The translations under genes and the position numbers were made by a program. Below the pieces are notes generated by a model. It had not been told where the DNA came from and made no database searches. It saw nothing but the letters and a program-made list of their open reading frames with translations. Positions 9,791-18,847 of a stretch of DNA of 61,625 nt are shown here, piece by piece (the stretch's first letter is position 1; every line of letters begins with the position of its first letter). The DNA comes from Nitrospinota bacterium (lineage in GTDB: Bacteria; Nitrospinota; Nitrospinia; Nitrospinales; VA-1): contig WAHY01000013.1 of NCBI GenBank assembly GCA_009873635.1, positions 1 through 61,625 of the forward strand. Direction: 5' to 3'.

Positions 9791-9850
9791 GACTCGGCTG
9801 CTCACTAAAAGGGCGAATATCAAAGGTTTTTCAAGCCGAGTCAGTTTTTT
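9791..9850 (+). terminator. Inverted repeat with T-run downstream of uvrC
   Basis: GACTCGGCT (9791-9799) is perfectly complementary to AGCCGAGTC (9834-9842), followed on the plus strand by a run of seven T. The 34-base loop is long for an intrinsic terminator, and the T-run lies on the plus strand while both flanking genes are on the minus strand. It may be antisense termination or a degenerate element. Confidence 0.3.
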
Positions 9851-9867
9851 TGCAAAAAAGCTATTTT

Positions 9868-11700
9868 TTAAACGGGTCCAATATCATGCTGGCGCAGTTT
9901 TTCTGCCAGAGAGAGTGTAATACCCGGCAGGGACGTCAATTCCTCTACAGAGGCTTTACGTATGTTTTCCAGACTGCCAAAATGTTTTAAGAGCTGTAAA
10001 CGTCTTTTTTTGCCTATCCCCGGAATTTCCTCTAAAGGAGAACTCAAAGTCTCCTTACCTCTCAAACGGCGGTGATAAGAAATTGCGAACCGGTGAGCTT
10101 CATCGCGAATTCGTTGCATGAGAAATCTGGAGGGAGAGTTTTCTTTAAACAACACCGGTTCTTTTTTATGTACCAGGTAGACCTCATCCGTATCAAGGTT
10201 GTTACGATATTTGCCTTTGGCAATACAGGCTAAATCAACCCGGTCAATGATATCCAACGCCTCGAGGACCTCACGAGCTGAACTCAAATGTCCTTTACCT
10301 CCATCAATAAGAACCAGGTTAGGTAATGGGGTGCCCTCATCAAGGATACGCCGATAACGGCGAGTCATTACTTCTCTAAGCATGGCATAGTCATCAATGC
10401 CTTTTACTGTGGCAATCTTGTAGCGTCGATATTTTGATTTTTCCGCCAAAGCGTTTTCAAATACCACCACTGAACCCACGGCATGGCTTCCAGAAATATT
10501 GGACAAATCAAAGCCCTCGATCACTTCAGGGAAATGACTCAAACCAAGGGCTGTTTGCAATTCTTCCAAAGAACGCGTGCCCACATCACCCTTGTCACGT
10601 TCCATCCTCATGGCAAAACGGGCGTTTTCTTCCGCCATTTTTACCAGGTCACGTTTTTTGCCGATAACAGGTATTTCCAGTTTCACGCGAGACCCTTTTT
10701 TTTCTGATAACCAGTTCGCAATCAACTCCGAATCTTCAACAGGGTGCGGCAACAGTATTTCCGCCGGCAACGCCACCTCTTCCGCATAATACTGTTTGAG
10801 AAAGGAGGACAGGGTTTCGTCCTCTACCATTTCGTTGAGCGATTTCATTTTGAATATTTTTTCGCTCAGCATTTTTCCCTCACGGATTATCAGGACTTGG
10901 GCCATGGCCTGATCTTTTTCAGAACAATATGCGATGATATCCTGGTCCTGCAGGGAAGTTGAAATGATTTTCTGTTTGTCTAATACCGTTTGAACCGCCT
11001 GGATTTTATCCCTGAAAACCGCGGCTTCTTCGTAGCGCATCTCAGAGGCGGCAGATTCCATTCCTGCTTTCAGGTTTTTCAGCAGAACTGCGTTTTTACC
11101 CTTCAGGAATAGTTCCACATCCTCGACCACGGTTTTGTATTCTTCGGGCAACACCTTTCCAGCACACGGGGCCAGGCACCGTCCCATCTGGTAATTCAGG
11201 CAAGGTCGTCGAACGGGTTGTCCATCCAGTTTGTCTTTGCTTTGGCGAAGCGGAAAAATTTTGTATATCAACCTTATCGTTTCCCTGACTTCCTTGACCA
11301 TGGTGTAGGGGCCAAAATAAGTGGCTTTGTCTTTGCGCACCTTTCGCACTACCTCAAGCCGTGGAAATTTTTCCTGCGTGGTCAGACGTAAATATGGATA
11401 ATGTTTATCATCTTTAAGAAGAACATTGTAACGAGGCTGATGCTTCTTTACGAAATTGCTTTCCAGAATTAGTGCTTCAGCTTCAGTTTTGGTGGTCAAG
11501 AATTTTATATCGCGAACTTTATTCAGAAACATCCTGGTCCTAGGATGCAAATTGCGAGAACTCTGGAAATAAGAACGGACCCTGTTTTTCAGAATCTTGG
11601 CCTTGCCAATATAAAGAATTTCCGACCGGGAATCCTTCATGATATAAATCCCGGGTAACCTGGGAATAGTTTCGATAATTTTTTTTATTTTTTTATCCAA
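9868..11700 (-). CDS. uvrC: Excinuclease ABC subunit C (UvrC)
   Basis: Makes the dual incisions in nucleotide excision repair after UvrA/UvrB damage recognition. From the TTG at 11700 the protein is 610 residues, the normal UvrC length. The GIY-YIG nuclease is at residues 15-95 (PGIYIM, then LYIGKAK), a Cys-rich patch CLNYQMGRCLAPC near 165, the UVR UvrB-binding motif near 205-225 (MRYEEAAVFRDKI), the RNase H-like nuclease with GFDLSNISGS near 395 and LVLIDGGKGHL, and C-terminal helix-hairpin-helix motifs (EIPGIGKKRRLQLLKHFG). No ATG or GTG fits the conserved N-terminus; TTG 11700 has CAGGG about ten bases upstream. Transcribed divergently from the sodium symporter gene. Confidence 0.96.
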   Translation of the reverse strand: MDKKIKKIIETIPRLPGIYIMKDSRSEILYIGKAKILKNRVRSYFQSSRNLHPRTRMFLNKVRDIKFLTTKTEAEALILESNFVKKHQPRYNVLLKDDKHYPYLRLTTQEKFPRLEVVRKVRKDKATYFGPYTMVKEVRETIRLIYKIFPLRQSKDKLDGQPVRRPCLNYQMGRCLAPCAGKVLPEEYKTVVEDVELFLKGKNAVLLKNLKAGMESAASEMRYEEAAVFRDKIQAVQTVLDKQKIISTSLQDQDIIAYCSEKDQAMAQVLIIREGKMLSEKIFKMKSLNEMVEDETLSSFLKQYYAEEVALPAEILLPHPVEDSELIANWLSEKKGSRVKLEIPVIGKKRDLVKMAEENARFAMRMERDKGDVGTRSLEELQTALGLSHFPEVIEGFDLSNISGSHAVGSVVVFENALAEKSKYRRYKIATVKGIDDYAMLREVMTRRYRRILDEGTPLPNLVLIDGGKGHLSSAREVLEALDIIDRVDLACIAKGKYRNNLDTDEVYLVHKKEPVLFKENSPSRFLMQRIRDEAHRFAISYHRRLRGKETLSSPLEEIPGIGKKRRLQLLKHFGSLENIRKASVEELTSLPGITLSLAEKLRQHDIGPV

Positions 11701-11769
11701 CTTAACGACCCTGGTTTGGAAAGTATTTTCAGCAATGTGATTAACTTCTAAAAATATACTCTTATTTTG

Positions 11770-13131
11770 ATGAAGACCGAAACCAATAATAAACGTGGGT
11801 TCTGGGCCAGTCGATTGGGATTTATTCTTGCCGCTTCCGGTTCCGCTGTGGGACTCGGCAATATCTGGAAGTTTCCCTATATCGTAGGACAAAATGGTGG
11901 CGGAGCGTTTGTACTCATTTACCTTGTTTGCATCTTCATAATCGGCACCCCCATCATGTTGACCGAGTTTACTCTTGGGCGAAGGACCAACCGAAATCCT
12001 GTCGGTGCCTTTGAACAACTAAAGCCCAACTCGCCCTGGACCGGTATCGGGTATATGGGCGTTCTCGCAGGTTTTTTGATTCTTTCCTTTTACGGTGTGG
12101 TGGGCGGCTGGACCTTTGCTTACATAGTAAAAGCAATCAGTGGTTCAGTGATGGGGTTCTCGTCCCCAAAAGAAGCAGGAGAGTTTTTCGGAAACTTCAT
12201 AGGAAATACTTCCGAAGTCCTTTTTTATCATGCATTGTTCATGGGTACCTGTATCGCTATCGTATTAAGGGGTATACATGGCGGTATTGAGAAGGCCTGC
12301 GATATTCTCATGCCGACACTGGTTATCATCCTTTTCCTTTTAATGTTACGTTCTCTAACATTAGATGGAGCGATGGAAGGGGTTGCTTTTTACCTGACTC
12401 CCGACTTCAGCAAAATCAGTGCTAACGTAGTATTGATTGCGCTGGGGCAGGCCTTCTTCTCACTCAGCCTGGGTATGGGATGCATGATCACCTACGGCAG
12501 TTACCTTTCTGAAAAAGAAAACCTGACCTCTTCTACTGTTTACGTGGTGATGTTCGACACCCTCATCGCCCTTTTAGTTGGCATGGTTATTTTTCCGGCA
12601 GTATTCGCGATGGGGCTCGAACCTACAGAAGGGCCGGGTCTGGTTTTCAGCGTACTCCCCACCGTGTTCGCCAGCATGCCAATGGGTCACGGTGTCGCCG
12701 TTATATTTTTCTTGCTTCTGGCTATTGCCGCTATCACTTCTGGAATTTCTCTGCTGGAGGTTGTGGTGGCTTACTTCATCGACCAACGTGGATGGCCACG
12801 AAAAAAAGCCGTGCTTATTGTCGGATTAATGATCTTTGCTTTTGGTGTTCCCAGCGGATTATCGTTCGGGGTCATGGCAGATATCAAGTTTCTTGGAATG
12901 AACTTTTTTGACCATGTCGATAACATCGCTTCCAATTATTTCCTTCCATTGGGTGGTATGTTAACAGCAATTTTCGTCGGTTGGGTTTGGGGTACGAAAA
13001 ACGCGCATGAAGAAATTGAAAAAAATGAAAACAAATTTGGTTTTCCCTGGGCACAGTGCTGGGAGTTCCTGATCCGCTATATCAGCCCGGTAGCGGTCGG
13101 CTTTGTTTTCATCGCCAAATTCTTTCCTTGA
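11770..13131 (+). CDS. Sodium-dependent transporter, NSS/SNF family
   Basis: 453 residues with about eleven membrane segments, the usual prokaryotic neurotransmitter:sodium symporter size. The N-terminus has the family signature with the unwound TM1 sodium and substrate site (GSAVGLGNIWKFPY at residues 22-35, then NGGGAF). Members bring amino acids or related small molecules into the cell with sodium; the substrate here is unknown. The ATG at 11770 follows an in-frame TTG at 11767; no good ribosome site is visible. The stop TGA overlaps the ATG of the following cbiZ gene (TGATG at 13129), so the two are translationally coupled. Confidence 0.93.
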   Translation: MKTETNNKRGFWASRLGFILAASGSAVGLGNIWKFPYIVGQNGGGAFVLIYLVCIFIIGTPIMLTEFTLGRRTNRNPVGAFEQLKPNSPWTGIGYMGVLAGFLILSFYGVVGGWTFAYIVKAISGSVMGFSSPKEAGEFFGNFIGNTSEVLFYHALFMGTCIAIVLRGIHGGIEKACDILMPTLVIILFLLMLRSLTLDGAMEGVAFYLTPDFSKISANVVLIALGQAFFSLSLGMGCMITYGSYLSEKENLTSSTVYVVMFDTLIALLVGMVIFPAVFAMGLEPTEGPGLVFSVLPTVFASMPMGHGVAVIFFLLLAIAAITSGISLLEVVVAYFIDQRGWPRKKAVLIVGLMIFAFGVPSGLSFGVMADIKFLGMNFFDHVDNIASNYFLPLGGMLTAIFVGWVWGTKNAHEEIEKNENKFGFPWAQCWEFLIRYISPVAVGFVFIAKFFP

Positions 13132-13781
13132 TGTCCAGAATCAATATCAAGGTTCACAATAAAACCCTTGTAGTCAATTTGCCCGAAACCTGTCAAGTAT
13201 TGAGCTGGGCACCTTTTAATCCCGGCCCAACCCAGACCCGGTGTATCTTCAACCACCAGTTGGACGAAGGCATCAAAGAAAAGTTATCAGATATTTTTAA
13301 AAACCTTCAGAAAGACATTGGCTTGCCGGAAAACGCAGTGGGCCTGCTGACTTCTGCCGAAGTGGAAAAGTACAGCACTCGCTATATGCTGTCCAGCCGC
13401 CATTGGGTAGAAACGGTATGCACGGTTGGCCTGGACAACAGCCGTACAGCAGGAGAAGCAGCGGATGTAAAAAAAACCGATGAGAAGAACCCTTACGGAA
13501 CCATTAATATCATTCTTGCTACCAACGCCCTACCTCATGTCTCAGGGCAATTGGAAGCCATACAGGTTGCCACTATGGCCAAGACCCGCGCGTTATTTGA
13601 TATGGGAGTCAAAAGCCGAAAGTCCGGCACCCCTGCTACCGGCACGGGGACCGACTGCATTGTGCTGGCATCATCAGGTGAAGTGAAACAAAACTTTTGT
13701 GGCATGCATACCCGGCTTGGGGAGCTTATTGGACAGACCGTTTATGAAGCTGTTAAAGAAGGGATAAAAAATTCCTTATAA
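13131..13781 (+). CDS. cbiZ: Adenosylcobinamide amidohydrolase CbiZ
   Basis: 216 residues. CbiZ cleaves the aminopropanol side chain of adenosylcobinamide or pseudo-cobalamin to give adenosylcobyric acid, letting cells salvage and remodel incomplete or foreign corrinoids. Diagnostic segments are TVGLDNSRTAGEAAD, PYGTINIILATNALPHVSG, ATMAKTRALFDMGVKSRKSG and the glycine-rich PATGTGTDCIVLASSG near residues 165-180. Translation starts at ATG 13131, sharing its A with the symporter stop codon. The usual corrinoid uptake genes (btuFCD) are absent from the window. The product fits the B12 dependence shown by metH. Confidence 0.88.
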   Translation: MSRINIKVHNKTLVVNLPETCQVLSWAPFNPGPTQTRCIFNHQLDEGIKEKLSDIFKNLQKDIGLPENAVGLLTSAEVEKYSTRYMLSSRHWVETVCTVGLDNSRTAGEAADVKKTDEKNPYGTINIILATNALPHVSGQLEAIQVATMAKTRALFDMGVKSRKSGTPATGTGTDCIVLASSGEVKQNFCGMHTRLGELIGQTVYEAVKEGIKNSL

Positions 13782-13823
13782 CACGTGATCAATTGCTGGA
13801 AGTTTGACCTGTTTCCTGAAAAA

Positions 13824-15368
13824 TTATAAATTTTTTTCCTTATTGTATATCCCTGCAGCCCATTCTTTATCACCCAGCCTTTCGCTCAGGCTTTCGGCCA
13901 GCCAGTGAAACTCAAAACTTTCTTCCGCATTTTCCTCTGCTTTTTTATATAACCTCCGCGCCCATTGTTTATCGCCGAATTTTTCGCACAGGCTGTCTGC
14001 CAGACAACAGAAATCAATGCTGTCCTGCGCCAATGCCTCGGCTTTTCTAACAACCTGTTCGGCCCATTTTTTGTCGCCCAGCTTTTCTATCAGGCTTTCT
14101 ACAAGGCTATTTAAATCACTGCTATCCTGTGCTGTTTCCTCGGCTTTCCCATAAATCTCCCTTGCCCACTTGTCATCCCCAAATTTCATACAGATATTGT
14201 CGGCAAGTTCATAATAGTCAGAATGCTCTTTCGCCATGACTTCAGCCTTTTTGTAAACTTTGGCCTGCCAGTCTTTATCGCCAAATGTTTCAGCAATGCT
14301 GTCTGCGAGGTCACAGAGCTCTCGCACATTTTTGGGATTTTTCTCAGCCTTCTGATAGAGTTTTTTAGCCCACTCCGTATCACCCAGAATTTCCTTAACA
14401 CTGTATGCCAGCCAGTTTAGATCCAAACTGCTTTCAGCTCTGGTTTCAGCTTTATCGTATAATTTCTTTGCCCATTCCTTATCGCTGAGTGCCTCAGAAA
14501 CGCTGTATGCCAACCAGTTTAGATCCAAACAGTCTTCGGCCGTCTCTTCTGCTTTTTTGTAAACGGTTTCAGCCCATTGCTTATCTCCCGCATAGGCAAG
14601 GTGATCTCCAACCTGTTTCAGGTCACAGGCATCCTGTGCATTGGCCACTGCATCTTCAAAAGCTTTTTTCAGCCGTTCATCATTATTTAAGAATTCCGGT
14701 TCCTGTTTAGCAGCAGACACGTCTTTTTGAATGGATGATTTGCAATATTCCAGATAATGGATTTTGTCGCCGGCATAAATGAAGCTTTTTTCGTATTTAG
14801 TTTTCGGCAGATGATTACGAGTCTGTAGAAATCCTAACTCCCGGGTTCTATTTTTCAGCAAGGATTCTTCGTTAAAATATCCGCTAATTTCCCGTGCATA
14901 AGGTTCGCTGTCCGTTGCCAGATGGACGCAACCCTCCGGCGCAAGTTTTTGCGCCACCAACTTGACCAGTGCGGGTTTAACCAGCCGGCGCTTGAAATGC
15001 CTTTTTCTCGGCCAGGGATCAGGAAAGTTAATATAAACCGTGCTCAATTCTCCGTCATGGAAAAGGGAAGGGATTTTTTCCCGGACATCTCCATATATGA
15101 CACGAATATTTTTTAAGTGAAGTTCGTTAACCCGGGACAGCAAATTTCTAATGCAGTCTGGTGAGAAGTCGACCCCGACAAAATTGTTTTGAGGCTCCCT
15201 TTGAGCCATTTCAATCAGGAAGTCGCCCATTCCAAAACCTATTTCCAGTTTGACAGGGTGGTCGTTGCCAAATTGCCCTTGCCAATCCGGGTGCTCATCA
15301 ATATTTAGAAAATAAGGGTCTTCCAGAACGAAATCGGAAGAAGAAGGTCTGGCAGTCAACAAACTCAT
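13824..15368 (-). CDS. trmB: tRNA (guanine-N7)-methyltransferase TrmB fused to C-terminal 34-residue helical repeats
   Basis: 514 residues; ordinary TrmB is about 200-240. Residues 1-210 are a complete TrmB, which methylates G46 of tRNA with AdoMet: KLEIGFGMGDFLIEMA (AdoMet loop), FVGVDFSP, INFPDPWPRKRHFKRR (the DPWPKKRH signature), VHLATDSEPYA. Residues about 230-514 are eight or so copies of a 34-residue unit with consensus DKxWAxxxYxKAExxAxxSxDLxxLAxSxxExxG, ending in a partial copy. The repeat is alpha-helical by pattern, distantly like TPR or Sel1 repeats. No frameshift or stop separates the parts and repeat periodicity is clean, so the fusion looks genuine. The repeat role is unknown; tRNA or partner binding is a guess. 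It converges on cbiZ. Confidence 0.92.
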   Translation of the reverse strand: MSLLTARPSSSDFVLEDPYFLNIDEHPDWQGQFGNDHPVKLEIGFGMGDFLIEMAQREPQNNFVGVDFSPDCIRNLLSRVNELHLKNIRVIYGDVREKIPSLFHDGELSTVYINFPDPWPRKRHFKRRLVKPALVKLVAQKLAPEGCVHLATDSEPYAREISGYFNEESLLKNRTRELGFLQTRNHLPKTKYEKSFIYAGDKIHYLEYCKSSIQKDVSAAKQEPEFLNNDERLKKAFEDAVANAQDACDLKQVGDHLAYAGDKQWAETVYKKAEETAEDCLDLNWLAYSVSEALSDKEWAKKLYDKAETRAESSLDLNWLAYSVKEILGDTEWAKKLYQKAEKNPKNVRELCDLADSIAETFGDKDWQAKVYKKAEVMAKEHSDYYELADNICMKFGDDKWAREIYGKAEETAQDSSDLNSLVESLIEKLGDKKWAEQVVRKAEALAQDSIDFCCLADSLCEKFGDKQWARRLYKKAEENAEESFEFHWLAESLSERLGDKEWAAGIYNKEKNL

Positions 15369-15670
15369 TCTTTAAAACCTGATCGGGTAAGGAGTGGTGA
15401 ATATCTTGATTCATTAAATATCAATCCCGCATTCTCGGATAATTCCCGGTTCTTTTCAAGCTGGCAAGTGAGAGCAGTCCTTAATTTCCTTCCCTAAAAA
15501 AGGAAAAAAGTTATTTATAAAAATTCATACGGGGATCTTCATAACCACATGTTTTATTTGCAGAAATTTTAATAAAGGCTAAGTTTTTACCAGTGCCGAG
15601 CCTGAAAATAATAAGGGGTTTAACCGTTTTTAAAGGTTAAGGGATTAAAGTTTTTGCCGTCAATAAATGT
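15369..15670. other. Intergenic region between trmB and a hypothetical gene
   Basis: About 300 bases, AT-rich. The only structure seen is a small inverted repeat TTAACC/GGTTAA near 15618-15640. It should hold the promoters for the divergent trmB and 15671 genes, but no convincing -35/-10 pair was identified. Confidence 0.3.
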
Positions 15671-15988
15671 ATGGAAGCATTAAACCACACATGTTCATGC
15701 CTTAATCATTTGACCCCGGAACAGAAAAAACAAGCGGATGCCGTGGCCGGTGGAGATTTTGAAAAACTATTGATTGAACTCCAAATCATCAGGTCTTCCT
15801 TCAACACGAATAGAATGGAAAATAAGAGCTTTCAAAAAAGCAGCCTTCCCGAATTCAAACGACCTCAGGATATCTTGAATGTATTTCTTTCCGATGAAGT
15901 GCAAAACAGGCAGGCGGGGGATAAGCCATTTTTTCTTGAGAAAAAATTTCCCATCTTCGGACCCTCTGTCATAAAGACTATGATTTAA
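15671..15988 (+). CDS. Hypothetical small protein
   Basis: 105 residues, no recognised domain. The N-terminal third is Cys/His-containing (HTCSCLNH) with a helical stretch LTPEQKKQADAVAGGDFEKLL; the middle is charged and the C-terminus has a hydrophobic-aromatic tail. No signal peptide or membrane segment. It ends 25 bases before the convergent purM stop. Ribosome site weak. The composition is plausible for a protein and no competing frame exists, but expression is unproven. Confidence 0.5.
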   Translation: MEALNHTCSCLNHLTPEQKKQADAVAGGDFEKLLIELQIIRSSFNTNRMENKSFQKSSLPEFKRPQDILNVFLSDEVQNRQAGDKPFFLEKKFPIFGPSVIKTMI

Positions 15989-16012
15989 GGTAATGCGGTG
16001 CAGGCCCCACCT

Positions 16013-17095
16013 CTAGCTGGTAAACTTACTGCCTCTTCCGGTGAGTTGTTTTGTTGGGAGGGAGACTTCCTTGCCATCGCAGGTTTCGATCCGGCCAATG
16101 ACCTGGCATGGAAGATCGTGATCCCTGCAAATCTCTTCAATTTCTTCAACTTCTTTCGTGCCTTCAACAATGAGACAGAATCCAGTGCCCATATTGAAGA
16201 CTTCAAACATTTCCGCTTCACTCACCCCGCCCCGATCCTGAATGAGATTAAAAATTTCCGGAACCGGTTGCAAAGTGTCTATAACAAAACGTATGTTGTC
16301 AGCCGCGACGCGATTGAGATTGCAAAACCCACCACTGGTAATATGAACCATTGCCTTGAGGTCTATGCCGGCATCGAGCATTTCCATAACAGGTTGTACG
16401 TAAATCCGTGTAGGTTCAAGCAATGCTTCACCCAAAGTCTGGTCAAGAAACTCTTCATAATCATTGACTCGCGATTTTTGTTCTTCGAGGCTATCCCCCA
16501 ATAGAACCTTTCGTGCCAGGGTCAATCCGTTCGAATGCACACCCGAGGATGCCAGTCCGACAATCAGGTTACCCGGTTTGATGTCCCGGCCTGTATTGAC
16601 CTTGTCCAGAGAAACATGACCGATGCAGGCCCCGATGAGATCAATACCCGTAATAATTTCCCTGATCTGGGAAATTTCGCCACCGGAAATACTGATTCCC
16701 GATTGTCTTGCACCTTCGGCAAGACCTTGCCCCAGCTGCTCAAAAACTTCAGGGTCTGTGTGGGAGCAGGCTATGTAATCCACCATACTGACTGGGCGGG
16801 CGCCCACACAAATCACATCGTTGACATTCATCGCAATGCAGTCAATCCCTATGGTTTCATATCGGCCCAGCAACTCGGCCACTATGATCTTGGTTCCAAC
16901 ACCATCGGTACCAAAAGCAATTCCCTCACCATTACCCAGGTCTATAACGTTGGCGAAATAGCCGATGTCTGCGGCAAGGGGGTAGCGGTCACTGAATTTC
17001 CGGGTTGGCAGAACATGCTTGAGTAAACCGGAAAGAGCTGTCTCCGCCCCCTGGCTGGAAACCCCACTTTTGTCATATTCAGTTTTATCTGTCAT
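16013..17095 (-). CDS. purM: Phosphoribosylformylglycinamidine cyclo-ligase (AIR synthetase, PurM)
   Basis: Fifth step of purine synthesis: ATP-dependent ring closure of FGAM to AIR. 360 residues, normal length. Visible PurM landmarks are AFGTDGVGTK near residue 60, the IAMNVNDVICVGARP segment near 90, GGEISQ near 140, GLASSGVHSNGLTLAR near 180, the HITSGGF segment near 255 and MFEVFNMGTGF near 310. It stands alone here; purD, the other purine gene in the window, is 29 kb away. Confidence 0.97.
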   Translation of the reverse strand: MTDKTEYDKSGVSSQGAETALSGLLKHVLPTRKFSDRYPLAADIGYFANVIDLGNGEGIAFGTDGVGTKIIVAELLGRYETIGIDCIAMNVNDVICVGARPVSMVDYIACSHTDPEVFEQLGQGLAEGARQSGISISGGEISQIREIITGIDLIGACIGHVSLDKVNTGRDIKPGNLIVGLASSGVHSNGLTLARKVLLGDSLEEQKSRVNDYEEFLDQTLGEALLEPTRIYVQPVMEMLDAGIDLKAMVHITSGGFCNLNRVAADNIRFVIDTLQPVPEIFNLIQDRGGVSEAEMFEVFNMGTGFCLIVEGTKEVEEIEEICRDHDLPCQVIGRIETCDGKEVSLPTKQLTGRGSKFTS

Positions 17096-17251
17096 TCAAG
17101 GATCTCAGATTTATGGCCTATCTGGAGGCAGTTAAAACAAATGATGTTGAGGAGATATAACACGTAGCAGGAATCCAGGCAACAAATCGTTAAGACGGCA
17201 ATCGTGATTTGAAAGAGGCGATTAATTTTAAAAACCCGGCGGGGTTATCCA

Positions 17252-18682
17252 TTAAGGATAGATCCCCATTGTGCTATAACTGATGTGAATTTTTTCAATC
17301 GCAATCGACATTGCGGCAATTCGGTAGTTTGGCACTTTATCATTCGACCAGTAACGTTCCCGAATACCTTGAAATGCCCGGCGCATCGTATCATCGAGTC
17401 CTGATCGTACCAATGCCACCTCATCCGCCCCCTGGCTGAGCTTGTCAACAAGATCCTGCGGGACCTTATTGCCAGTATTTTCTATAGCTTGAATTAAAAG
17501 CTGGCTTTGCCCTTCTTCATATCTTCGGTTCATTCGACCAAAGCGTATATGCGACAGGTTTTTGATCCATTCAAAATAAGATACTGTAACGCCACCGGCA
17601 TTGAGGTAGACATCGGGAATAATAATCACCCCTTTTTCCTTCAATATGGTTTCAGCGGCAAAGGTGACGGGTCCATTCGCGGCTTCCGCAATCAGTTTTG
17701 CCTGAATTTTTGCGGCATTGCTCCGATTAATAACCGCTTCCATCGCGGCAGGTATCAGTATGTCGCATTCTTTTTCCAGCAATACTTTGCTGTCCTCAAA
17801 ATATTCAGCTTTGGAGTAACCCTTCACTCCACCTTTGTTATCCACCTTATATTGAAAAACATCTTCGACATCCAAACCGTTAGGATCATACAATCCTCCA
17901 TCCCATTCCAGAACGGCAATAATTTTAGCTCCATCTTCTTTTTGAAGAATGCTGGCAGTATGATAACCAACATTTCCCAGTCCCTGTATGATTACCTTTT
18001 TTCCTTCCAGGGAGTTCCCTTCCATTTTCGCCAGCTTGACGTCTTCAGGGTGACGAAAAAATTCGCGCAGACCAAACACCACACCCCGTCCTGTAGCTTC
18101 TACCCTTCCGCGTATTCCCCCCATTGAAACCGGTTTACCCGTCACACAACCCATGTGATCAATATCACTGGAACAATGCGCAGCATAAGTACTGACTATC
18201 CATGCCATCTCACGCTGACCTGTACCCATATCCGGGGCCGGGACATTGGTTGCGGTATTTATATAATCTTTCTGGATCAACTCAAAAGCAAAACGCCGGG
18301 TTATCCGTTCCATTTCATCCCGCTCATATTGCTTCGGATCAATCAACAGTCCACCTTTGGATCCACCAAACGGGACATCAACCAGGGAACATTTATAGGA
18401 CATGAGCGCTGCGAGAGCTTCTACTTCATCCTGATTGACATTGGGAGCGAACCGGATGCCACCTTTGGCAGGTAGTTTGTGATCACTGTGGACCGCGCGC
18501 CAACCAATGAAGGTTTCTATATCACCCTTTATCTTGACGGGAAATCGAACCTGGTAAACATTGTTGACATTCCGAATATATTTAGCCATACCATCCGGAA
18601 TATCCAGCGTGGCCATGGCCAGATCACATGAAAGATTTACACTTTCCCTGAAGCTCACTTCCTTATCAGCTGTTATGGACAT
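17252..18682 (-). CDS. Glu/Leu/Phe/Val-type dehydrogenase (probable glutamate dehydrogenase)
   Basis: 476 residues. Catalyses reversible oxidative deamination of glutamate or a related amino acid with NAD(P). The dimerisation/substrate domain has PAKGGIRFAPNV and the catalytic-lysine region YKCSLVDVPFGGSKGG, then NVPAPDMGTG. The Rossmann domain has IIQGLGNVGYHTA near residue 230, DILIPAAMEAVI and AEAANGP. The C-terminus includes AGGVTVSYFEW. ATG 18682 is chosen over an upstream frame because GGGGAG lies eight bases before it. The gene diverges from yjbQ with a 165-base gap. Glutamate is likelier than branched-chain substrates on length and motifs, but that is not certain. Confidence 0.9.
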   Translation of the reverse strand: MSITADKEVSFRESVNLSCDLAMATLDIPDGMAKYIRNVNNVYQVRFPVKIKGDIETFIGWRAVHSDHKLPAKGGIRFAPNVNQDEVEALAALMSYKCSLVDVPFGGSKGGLLIDPKQYERDEMERITRRFAFELIQKDYINTATNVPAPDMGTGQREMAWIVSTYAAHCSSDIDHMGCVTGKPVSMGGIRGRVEATGRGVVFGLREFFRHPEDVKLAKMEGNSLEGKKVIIQGLGNVGYHTASILQKEDGAKIIAVLEWDGGLYDPNGLDVEDVFQYKVDNKGGVKGYSKAEYFEDSKVLLEKECDILIPAAMEAVINRSNAAKIQAKLIAEAANGPVTFAAETILKEKGVIIIPDVYLNAGGVTVSYFEWIKNLSHIRFGRMNRRYEEGQSQLLIQAIENTGNKVPQDLVDKLSQGADEVALVRSGLDDTMRRAFQGIRERYWSNDKVPNYRIAAMSIAIEKIHISYSTMGIYP

Positions 18683-18847
18683 ATTTGACTCCCCTGGAAA
18701 ATTAGTTTTGAACCTGTAAGCAGGTTCCTCCATTATGGAAGTGCAATATTTGAAATTAATATCCTACAAAGATAGCTTGAAATAACCAAAAAGTCGAGAT
18801 AATGAAAACAATAACATGCTATATATCATAGATATTGAGGAAAAGGC

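Noticed and set aside
9791-9850. Strong terminator for uvrC
   Set aside because: T-run is on the wrong strand for uvrC and the loop is 34 bases, so listed only as a weak element.
18777-18803. TTGAAA-GATAAT promoter before yjbQ
   Set aside because: Spacing of 15 bases is short and several other AT-rich alternatives are nearby; not distinguishable from background.
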